DNA of 64,000 nucleotides, from assembly GCF_001590605.1 (NCBI RefSeq), contig NZ_CP014504.1, forward strand, positions 1,178,001 to 1,242,000. Direction: 5' to 3'. Each line of letters begins with the position of its first letter. The first letter of the stretch is position 1. Shown piece by piece: positions 19,401-26,337 of the stretch. Below the pieces are notes generated by a model. It had not been told where the DNA came from. It did not search any database and saw only the letters and a program-made list of their open reading frames with translations. A program made the position numbers and the translations under genes. This stretch comes from Pedobacter cryoconitis. Lineage in GTDB: Bacteria; Bacteroidota; Bacteroidia; Sphingobacteriales; Sphingobacteriaceae.

Positions 19401-20904
19401 AATATGGCAGGAGGTACTCGGAATAGATGAAATAGGTATTACCGATAATTTCTTTGAACTCGGTGGGCATAGCTTGATGGCAGGGAAAATAATAAATTGT
19501 ATTTCCAGAGAATTAAATCATGAGGTTTCATTAAAATCTATCTTTCAGAATCAAACTATCGAAAGTTTAGCAAAAGTATTAGGGAACGATAGTAAGGGAA
19601 AAATGTTCATTCCTAAAGCAGAGATAAAAAACTTATATGCATTAACAAATGATCAAATGAATATTTGGTTGGCCTCTCAGAAACTGGATTTTTCCAATTC
19701 CTATAATATGTATTCCGTTTTTGAAATAGAAGGAGATATAGACGCGCTTTTATTGGAAAAGTCAATCAACTCCATTATCCAGGAAAATGAAATATTAAGA
19801 ACAAATTTTGTAGAAAAAAACGGCGAAATATACCAAATAATCAGAGCGGATAGAGAATTCAGTTTAGCTATTCTTGACCTCAACGGAAAGGATTTTTTGT
19901 CCTCAATTAAAGGCTATGTTTCGCAAAATTTCAATTTAGAAACGGATTTGCTTTTCAAATCAATTATTGTTCATTATAATGCTAAACAATATCTGATTTT
20001 CTTAACCCATCATATTATAGTTGATGGCATTTCTTTAGAAATCATATTGACCAAACTAATTAGGATTTATAATGGGATACCTGTAAAATCAACGAGTGAC
20101 ATTCAATTTAAAGATTATTCTGAATGGCTGAGGGGACAAAATAATTTTCAGGCCGAATCAAATATCCCGAAAGTTTACTTAGGAAATAACACCTATACGA
20201 AAGTTCTGATTAATAGTCAGATACCAGGAATAGTAAAAAGTAAGGTATTTCATTTATCGATACGTCAGTACAATGAATTAAGAAAAATTTCAAGTACCAA
20301 CAATACAACATTGTTTTCTTCTATTCTTACCATATTAAGCGTTGTTCTAAATAAGATATATCAACAAAATCCAATTTGCCTGGGGACTGTTTTTAGCGGC
20401 AGGAATAATGTCCAGCTCGAAGAAGCTGTAGGGATGTTCATAAAAACCCTTCCTTTCCGGCTTTCTGTAAAGAATGAACTTACTTTTAAAACATTGACAG
20501 AAAATACCCAAAATAATTTACTGGTTTTGGAGGAGAAAATTACACAGCCGCTAACGAGTAATCTTGATACATTGACCGAATTTTTAGTGGTCTATCAACA
20601 TTCGGATGTACTGCTAAAAGAAAGCATCGACTTTGGAACATTTACATTAAAAAAGCAAACCATACAGGCTACATTACCAAGATTTCCACTTGTATTCAAC
20701 TTCTTTGAATCTGGCGGATTAAGGTGTGAAATGGAATACGTTGAAAGTATTGATGATACTATCGTAGAGATGATCTGGGATAAAATAACGCTTATGACCG
20801 ATTGGTTAACTAAGTATCCGGATGAGATTATTGAAAAGGTAAACTTATCAACTCATAGAGAAATACAAATAAACAGTTCAGTAGATATTGATTTTGATTT
20901 TTAG
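16465..20904 (+). CDS. NRPS C-A-T-C, predicted Gly-activating
   Basis: A 1479-residue protein starting directly with a condensation domain (HHIITDG at 131-137). The adenylation domain spans about 455-960: A3 YTSGSTGNPKG, A5 MYGPTETT, A7 DTGDLG, A8 QVKVRGFRIE, A10 PNGKVDRKAL. The carrier domain has GGHS, Ser1003, and a second condensation domain has HHIIVDG at 1182-1188. Pocket residues aligned by eye read D-I-L-Q-L-G-M-I-W-K, essentially the established glycine code. The protein ends in SVDIDFDF, an acidic alternating strand like those ending the other subunits that precede a docking domain. It lies downstream of the thioesterase gene, so gene order and assembly order do not match; the terminal condensation domain must work with a module elsewhere. 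Confidence 0.94.
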   Translation: MKLTLPQQDIYFEQLLFPNEPIYNIGARISIKGYLDKEKFEQAYIALIQQHDAYRCHLKEVHDNVEMLITDKIRQLEFIDFSFKENKETAVLDLMQQEFKNPFSIEKDIFLYRFVLIKVDDDFHYLFSVYHHIITDGWGTSLMFTRLVKNYNDIMEHGAIITLYPYSYENFIIEDQEYFNSMKFINDKEYWAGKFKIIPENLFQKIDPSLTINTSYRKEFIIKRAVYDGLVRLALETKSSTFHIILAILYTYLAKKSQNNHVSIGLPVLNRSGAKFKKTVGLFMSVNPLLLSIDEEETFIDLVEKIKAQLKHDYRQQRFPLGQLVKELGVFNQKERIFNVTLSYEKQDYSAHFINTITKVVPLSHESERVALALYIREFDEREDVKIDFDYNLNYFTQESIHKLTEHFQLLMESVLSDSGQKIKNLNFLTEHECRKLLIKFNNSEKAYPNNKTIIQLFEEQAAKAPDSIAVWDKITTLTYKELKEKSDNIAKYLLSGFGAHNMPVGVWTERSAELIIILLGILKAGKCYIPIDPMLPKERVEYIIGHSQASLIITEDTLLKEFESTGTSGDKNQIHFITKEELLRFEYTSATELNYNANPGDTAYVIYTSGSTGNPKGVEVGHLALTNFLTSIQNIPQVQANDVLYSVTTYSFDISILEFFTPLISGASVFIAGKATLNNIEQLKKELAQIAPSIIQATPSFYQMLFNAGWKGNENLKILCGGDSLNESLAEKLITHSKEVWNMYGPTETTIWSSAKKIDKPSDASNIGKPINNTQIYIVDKFLNLLPENTAGRIFIAGDGVAKGYYKNEKLTQEKFIDNPFYITEKNNPKMYDTGDLGKWNGEGEITFLGRNDFQVKVRGFRIELGEIETHILRFSPLIKQVVADAKEVNGEKVLVAYYKVDSALDRSLEINKIECRVYLQGRLPEYMIPGFYIELDDIPLTPNGKVDRKALPDFTEGDLIRRKFVAPKNEIEKKLAEIWQEVLGIDEIGITDNFFELGGHSLMAGKIINCISRELNHEVSLKSIFQNQTIESLAKVLGNDSKGKMFIPKAEIKNLYALTNDQMNIWLASQKLDFSNSYNMYSVFEIEGDIDALLLEKSINSIIQENEILRTNFVEKNGEIYQIIRADREFSLAILDLNGKDFLSSIKGYVSQNFNLETDLLFKSIIVHYNAKQYLIFLTHHIIVDGISLEIILTKLIRIYNGIPVKSTSDIQFKDYSEWLRGQNNFQAESNIPKVYLGNNTYTKVLINSQIPGIVKSKVFHLSIRQYNELRKISSTNNTTLFSSILTILSVVLNKIYQQNPICLGTVFSGRNNVQLEEAVGMFIKTLPFRLSVKNELTFKTLTENTQNNLLVLEEKITQPLTSNLDTLTEFLVVYQHSDVLLKESIDFGTFTLKKQTIQATLPRFPLVFNFFESGGLRCEMEYVESIDDTIVEMIWDKITLMTDWLTKYPDEIIEKVNLSTHREIQINSSVDIDFDF

Positions 20905-20934
20905 ATCAGGGAAATATTATTTTATAAACAGATT

Positions 20935-22548
20935 ATGATAAAAATCAAGAAAACGAATTTTTTCTTTCTTATAATATATTCACTGGCAAATACATTTTTG
21001 ACGTTGGGAATTTTATATATTGTTAACAAAACTGTAGCCAATAAAGAGCTTGTCAATAACGGGCTTGCTATACCTTTTTTTTCATTTATAATATTTTCAT
21101 ATCTGCTGAATATTTTTTTTCAGAAAAAAATCATCAGGATCTCGTATGATTTCGTTTACGATAGCGAAATCAATATAACCAACAGTCTTAAGGATATAAC
21201 ATTAATACGCCTCAATTCTTTAGGAACGGAACGGATACATGGGATATTGGAAGATATTAGGGTATTTATATTTCTTCCAGGAGTTATTACCAATACGCTG
21301 AATTCGTTACTGTTAATCCTTTTATGCATTGGTTATCTTTTTAGCCTTTCTATAATGGGAGCAGTTGTTATTGTTTTATTGATTTCTATAATTTCATATC
21401 TGTACTTTTCGATGAGTAAAAAGTTATCTGCTCAATTACTCGATCTCAGAAACAGTAATGATGATTTCAATAAATTTACACAAGATATATTACAGGGATT
21501 TAAAGAATTAAAAATTAGTGCAGCAAGACAATATAATCTATCACATAATTTTATTATTCCCAATAGAAATGATGCCAAAGAAACTGATATATATATCAGC
21601 AACAGTTTCAGCGCCATTAATGTTCTTAGCCAGTATGGCCTTTATTTTATTTTCGGAGTAATTCTGTTTGTATTGCCGTTCATTGGCATAGTTTCAATAG
21701 ATAAAGTCGTTTCATTCATTGTGATCTTACTATTTATGTCAGGACCCATAAACAGAATTATCACGATGCAGAATCTTTATATGAGAATAGGGGTTTCTCA
21801 AAAGAGGATAAGGAAGTTCTTAAAAGAAGTAGACATCAGCGCCACTTCCGATAAACAACCTGCTGTTTCTTCCCCTCTCTCATTTAATATTTTGGAGTTT
21901 TCGCACTGTGTATTTGATTATGACTCATTTACATTGGGGCCAATAAATCTCACTATCAAAAAAGGAGAAGTAATATTTATTGTTGGCGGAAATGGCAGTG
22001 GTAAAAGCACATTTATCAATTTACTTACAGGCTTATATACTCCTTCAACAGGAAAGGTTTATTTGAACGGGGGCGATATCTCGAACAATATAGAAGGTTA
22101 TCAGAACTTGTTATCAACCATATTTACCGATAATTATATTTTTTCTCAGAATTATGATAACTACCAGATTAAAAAGAACGCTAAATATATTGAGTATCTC
22201 AAAATGATGGAAATGGATAGTATTATAAAAAATGATGACGACTCTTCGGTCAGGAGAAAGTTTTCCAAGGGTCAAAGTAAGAGGATATCCATGATTCTTG
22301 CCCTGCTTGAGGAAAAGCCCTTGTTAATATTGGACGAATGGGCAGCAGACCAGGATCCGCATTTTAGAAAATATTTTTATGAAAACCTTATTCCTTTCCT
22401 TAGGCAGCAGGGAAAAACCATTATTGCAGTTACTCATGATGACAAATATTTTAAACATGCTGATAGAATTTTAAAATTCGAGTACGGTAAAATCATACAG
22501 GATATTGCTGTGGAAAAAGAGGAGGATTCAGCAATAGTAAATATTTGA
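20935..22548 (+). CDS. ABC exporter, fused membrane and ATP-binding domains (cyclic peptide transporter-like)
   Basis: A 537-residue half-transporter. The N-terminal about 280 residues carry some six hydrophobic segments, and the ATPase domain follows with Walker A GGNGSGKST near 351, signature FSKGQSKR near 443 (KGQ in place of SGGQ), Walker B LLILDEWAADQDP near 463 and a switch His in VTHDD. The length and the compact ATPase match the SyrD/PvdE/YojI-type cyclic peptide exporters found in NRPS clusters. It would work as a dimer in the cytoplasmic membrane and most likely exports the cluster product to the periplasm. It starts 30 nt after the Gly NRPS. The altered signature motif is common in this subgroup and does not by itself mean loss of function. 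Confidence 0.9.
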   Translation: MIKIKKTNFFFLIIYSLANTFLTLGILYIVNKTVANKELVNNGLAIPFFSFIIFSYLLNIFFQKKIIRISYDFVYDSEINITNSLKDITLIRLNSLGTERIHGILEDIRVFIFLPGVITNTLNSLLLILLCIGYLFSLSIMGAVVIVLLISIISYLYFSMSKKLSAQLLDLRNSNDDFNKFTQDILQGFKELKISAARQYNLSHNFIIPNRNDAKETDIYISNSFSAINVLSQYGLYFIFGVILFVLPFIGIVSIDKVVSFIVILLFMSGPINRIITMQNLYMRIGVSQKRIRKFLKEVDISATSDKQPAVSSPLSFNILEFSHCVFDYDSFTLGPINLTIKKGEVIFIVGGNGSGKSTFINLLTGLYTPSTGKVYLNGGDISNNIEGYQNLLSTIFTDNYIFSQNYDNYQIKKNAKYIEYLKMMEMDSIIKNDDDSSVRRKFSKGQSKRISMILALLEEKPLLILDEWAADQDPHFRKYFYENLIPFLRQQGKTIIAVTHDDKYFKHADRILKFEYGKIIQDIAVEKEEDSAIVNI

Positions 22549-22663
22549 ATCCATAAGAATGATTTCCTCTTTGAATAGAGTAAGTAGCTGTAGTGATCTT
22601 ATAAAAGAGATATAAAACATGGCTGAACTATCAATAAATATTAATTTTTTTAATTTGAGACAA

Positions 22664-25042
22664 ATGAAATTTTTTTTAGCAATCTTCTTATCATTATCCT
22701 GTAACTGTATATATGCGCAGTACAAAATAACAGGGAAAATTTTTGATAAAAATAACAACCCTTTGCCTTTCGTTGATGTAAAAGTCAATAATACCAAGAT
22801 TATTAAAGTCTCACTTACAGATAAAGACGGTGTTTATACCATAACTAATCTTCCGTCATCAGGTTATGAAATTACAATCCACACCTTATTGTCCAAAGAA
22901 ATTAAGAAAAGTGTAACGGTTATAGATAAAGATTTGGATTTGGGGATTACCTATATAGATCAAGAGAAAAACCTACAGGAAGTTGTTATAACTGGTCAAA
23001 AAAAACAACAGGTAGAACAGAAAATAGACCGCCTGGTGATAAATGTTGAAGGAACCCCAATCGGGATTTCAGGATCGGCTTTAGAAGTTCTTCAAAGATT
23101 ACCTGGAGTAGAGATAGGTTCTAGTGGCAGTTCGATTACACTGAACGGAAAATCGGAAGTTGGCGTATTGATAAATGATAAACTAACCCGGATTCCTATT
23201 TCTTCATTAATCCAGATTTTAAGCAGTACAAACGCAAAAGATATTGAAAAAATTGAGCTTATTTCAATCCCACCGGCAAAATACGATGCAGAATTTACAG
23301 GAGGATTAATCAATATCAAACAGATTAAAAAAAACGCAAAAGGCACTAATGGAAGTATCGTTGCTGGGCTGGGGTATGGAAAAAAAGATAAAGAGAAATT
23401 TGGGATTAACTGGAATGCGCGCAATAATAAAATCAATTTTTATGGTGATCTGAACTATGATAGGAATAATACACCCAGAACCTTTACAAATTCTGGTACA
23501 AGCCGCTCTTCTGATCAATCACTAACCAGCAGTTTTACCGAAACATACAGGGATCCCATTATTACCGGGTATTCAGGACGATTAGGATTGGACTATTATA
23601 TCAATCAGAAATTTACGTTTGGCGTATTGGTAAATGGAAATTTAAATAATTTTAAGCAGGATGCAAGCGGATTTAATATAAAGAACAACCTAAATAACAC
23701 TACCTATACGGGTTTATTTAATGATGAAGATAGTTACAGAAATTTATTCACTTCCAATTTAAACCTCAATTACAAAATAGATTCTCTGCAGGTGATAAAT
23801 TTTGATGTGGACTATCTGAACTACCTCAACAAAGCACCTAACAATTATAACAATCAATATTTTGATAAAAATGGGGCGTTAGAAAGAAATGAAATGTTTT
23901 CTGTTAAAAAGCACACCCCGGTAGGTGTAGGAGTTGGGAAAATAGATTACTCCCGAATACTTAATGAAAAAATTAAATTAGATTTTGGCGGTAAGTATAC
24001 TTATTCAAAACTAAACAATACCGTATTAGTAGATGACCTTATTGATGGACAATATGTTCAAAATAATAACCTGAGTGAAAAATCAAACTTAACTGAAAAT
24101 ATATCGGCTACATATTTATCGGTAGATTGGGGGGCTAATGAAAAAACAAATGTTAAATTAGGTTTACGTTATGAATACTCCACACAGAAGCTTGATTTAC
24201 TTAGTGCTGGAAATGCATTGGATACTAAGCTAAGCGAACTATTCCCTTCGCTATTTTTCTCAAGAGAGATCGGAAAAAAATCTAGTTTACAAGCTTCTTA
24301 CGGAAGAAGAGTGTCGAGGCCTACTTATTTTGATCTGGCTCCTTATGTATTATTTTTAGATCCCAATACTTTTTATTTTGGGAATATCAGGTTAAAACCT
24401 TCAATTAGCAATATTCTGTCCCTAAACTATAAATTCCAAAAATATATAGCAAGCGTAGAATATTCTCATGAAAAGAACTCAATTGCAAGATCTCAAACAG
24501 TTTTCTTACCTGAGTCTTCTCAGCAACGTTTAACATCTCTTAATCTTGATTATCTAAATACTTTAACCTTTTCAATAAACGCACCTTTAAAAATCAATAA
24601 ATGGTGGGAGATGCAGAACTCTTTTCAGCTATCTTACATAAATCAGAAGATTAATGCCCAGGAAAATGATGATACTTTTTTTATAGTACGCACTACACAA
24701 ACATTCAGTTTACCTAAAGATTTTTCAATTCAGCTGTTTTCAGCATATAATTCCAACCGTTTATCAGGCGTTAGCAAAATCAAACAATATCAAAGGGTAA
24801 ACCTTAGTGTAGATAAGAAATTAAAAAAAATGAATAGCAGTATCCAGCTAAGTTTTAATAATGTATTTGGTCAGATATATAGCTTTGAGTCTATTGAAGC
24901 CGATAACAGTTCTTTTGTAAAATATAGCTACGAACCAAGAATTATCAGGTTTACTTATACTTATAATTTTGGAAACTCTAAGATCAGCAAGCAAAGAAAA
25001 AGAGAAGTATCTTCTGAAGAGATCAAAAATAGATTGGATTAA
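22664..25042 (+). CDS. TonB-receptor-like outer membrane beta-barrel protein
   Basis: I start the gene at the ATG at 22664 because a clean signal peptide follows (hydrophobic run ending IYAQ); the ATG at 22619 would add an unsuitable N-terminus. The 792-residue product has a carboxypeptidase-regulatory-like beta-sandwich (ITGKIFDKNNNPLPFVDVKV), a plug-like region with LQEVVITG and the segment from LQRLPGVEI to SIPPAKYDAEF, then a long barrel of alternating aromatic strands, consistent with the outer membrane protein beta-barrel family 3 of Bacteroidota. No sigma-regulator extension is present. It follows the ABC exporter by 115 nt, so it may take up or pass the product, or a metal complex of it, across the outer membrane. 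The transport direction cannot be decided. Confidence 0.85.
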   Translation: MKFFLAIFLSLSCNCIYAQYKITGKIFDKNNNPLPFVDVKVNNTKIIKVSLTDKDGVYTITNLPSSGYEITIHTLLSKEIKKSVTVIDKDLDLGITYIDQEKNLQEVVITGQKKQQVEQKIDRLVINVEGTPIGISGSALEVLQRLPGVEIGSSGSSITLNGKSEVGVLINDKLTRIPISSLIQILSSTNAKDIEKIELISIPPAKYDAEFTGGLINIKQIKKNAKGTNGSIVAGLGYGKKDKEKFGINWNARNNKINFYGDLNYDRNNTPRTFTNSGTSRSSDQSLTSSFTETYRDPIITGYSGRLGLDYYINQKFTFGVLVNGNLNNFKQDASGFNIKNNLNNTTYTGLFNDEDSYRNLFTSNLNLNYKIDSLQVINFDVDYLNYLNKAPNNYNNQYFDKNGALERNEMFSVKKHTPVGVGVGKIDYSRILNEKIKLDFGGKYTYSKLNNTVLVDDLIDGQYVQNNNLSEKSNLTENISATYLSVDWGANEKTNVKLGLRYEYSTQKLDLLSAGNALDTKLSELFPSLFFSREIGKKSSLQASYGRRVSRPTYFDLAPYVLFLDPNTFYFGNIRLKPSISNILSLNYKFQKYIASVEYSHEKNSIARSQTVFLPESSQQRLTSLNLDYLNTLTFSINAPLKINKWWEMQNSFQLSYINQKINAQENDDTFFIVRTTQTFSLPKDFSIQLFSAYNSNRLSGVSKIKQYQRVNLSVDKKLKKMNSSIQLSFNNVFGQIYSFESIEADNSSFVKYSYEPRIIRFTYTYNFGNSKISKQRKREVSSEEIKNRLD

Positions 25043-25053
25043 ACAACAGTATA

Positions 25054-26016
25054 ATGCTTAGAGAAAGAATAGAACAGATTAATCAAGGAATAGAAAAAGT
25101 ACTGAAGAATAATCCAGATATCAAAGCCCTGATATCCGTAGGTAGTTTCTCGCAGGGATATATAGATTTATTTTCAGATATAGATCTATATGTATTTACT
25201 ACAATTCCCAAAAAATACATGAATAATACGGATGATAGCTGGATTTCGCATTTAGGCAATATTATTTCCAGAAGGGTTTTTAGGGATTCGGGTGAAGGTA
25301 TTGATAAAAATAAAATAATTTTGGACAATGGCTTAATGTATGATATAACAATCGTAAACCTCTCGCGGTTCAATATGATTAAGTATTATTTCATGTTGAA
25401 AAAATACAGATTGATAGGTGTATTACCTAAATTTTTAAGCAGGTCATTGTCAGGAAATATTATCAAATTTTATAGTACAATACAAAGGGGATATAGAATT
25501 CATGCTGACAAAATTAATTTGGAAAAAACACTTAATTATGCAATCAATTTTTCAAAAACAAAAAGCGTTACACTAACGGAAAAACAGTTTTTGAATGGAT
25601 ACAATTTTTTTTGGCAATCCTGTTACACGGCATCTGTTAAATTAATAAGAGAAGAATTTTATTATGCCTTGCTTGTTTATGATCACTACTTAAAAAAAGA
25701 ATTAATAAGGATGATTGAGCAAAAGTGCTTGCTTGAAGAAAAGGAAAAAGATGTTTATTACAATGGTCATAAAATTAAACAGTGGGAGGGAGAAGACATA
25801 TATAGAAAGCTGTATAATACCTTACTTAAAGACGATATAATTTCTATGCAAAATGCATTGATACAAACAGCAAAGCTTTATCAGTATTACTCAGCAATAG
25901 TGGCAACTCATAATGGATTCAATCTCAACATTGAGTTTGAAAAATTTGTATTAAACTTTATCAAAAATGTAGCCATTCCGGAATGTGAAAAACAGCAGGA
26001 CGTTTATAGAAGTTAA
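25054..26016 (+). CDS. Nucleotidyltransferase resembling aminoglycoside 6-adenylyltransferases
   Basis: A 320-residue protein with the nucleotidyltransferase signature GSFSQGYIDLFSDIDL near residues 29-44 (GS-x10-D-x-D type) and a third candidate acidic residue in MYDITIV near 98. The arrangement, and a helical C-terminal half, resemble the AadE/streptomycin adenylyltransferase family rather than the small MNT or CCA enzymes. Such enzymes transfer AMP to a hydroxyl of a small molecule. Its start is 11 nt after the barrel gene and it ends the operon. It is therefore a candidate for self-protection by adenylylation of the product (the PKS step would leave a free hydroxyl) or for a tailoring step. 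A lincosamide- or kanamycin-type transferase relative is also possible; the substrate is unknown. Confidence 0.78.
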   Translation: MLRERIEQINQGIEKVLKNNPDIKALISVGSFSQGYIDLFSDIDLYVFTTIPKKYMNNTDDSWISHLGNIISRRVFRDSGEGIDKNKIILDNGLMYDITIVNLSRFNMIKYYFMLKKYRLIGVLPKFLSRSLSGNIIKFYSTIQRGYRIHADKINLEKTLNYAINFSKTKSVTLTEKQFLNGYNFFWQSCYTASVKLIREEFYYALLVYDHYLKKELIRMIEQKCLLEEKEKDVYYNGHKIKQWEGEDIYRKLYNTLLKDDIISMQNALIQTAKLYQYYSAIVATHNGFNLNIEFEKFVLNFIKNVAIPECEKQQDVYRS

Positions 26017-26102
26017 CTATACGCAGGTGGCAGGAAGCAAAGGCAAGCTTATGAGGTAAATGTTCATGGTCTTCTGCCATTTTAGACTGAAATTTTGAAC
26101 TA

Positions 26103-26136
26103 CTTATCGATATTTAGTTTATTGGATATCGATAAG
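26103..26136. terminator. Perfect 11-bp inverted repeat after the biosynthetic operon
   Basis: CTTATCGATAT at 26103-26113 is repeated inverted at 26126-26136 with a 12-nt spacer. It lies about 90 nt after the last + gene and in front of the 3' end of the - strand peptidase gene. It could end transcription from the left, but there is no clear T-run directly after it, so an operator-like site or processing hairpin is equally possible. The rest of 26017-26337 shows no convincing gene; a 21-codon frame near 26278 is not supported. Confidence 0.4.
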
Positions 26137-26337
26137 CCTCAATTCCTGGTGAATTTTTCTTTAATATATTCCATTCAGCGGATATTTTTGCAATGATAAA
26201 TGGTAATGTTCTATAAAGTAAAAATGACCTGTTATTTTTTTTTAAAGATATCAATAAGTGAAGATTATTTATGCAATATGGCATCCAAAGAAAATCTCAA
26301 GGAGAGCCAGGTAAAAATACAACAGATTGAATACTCG

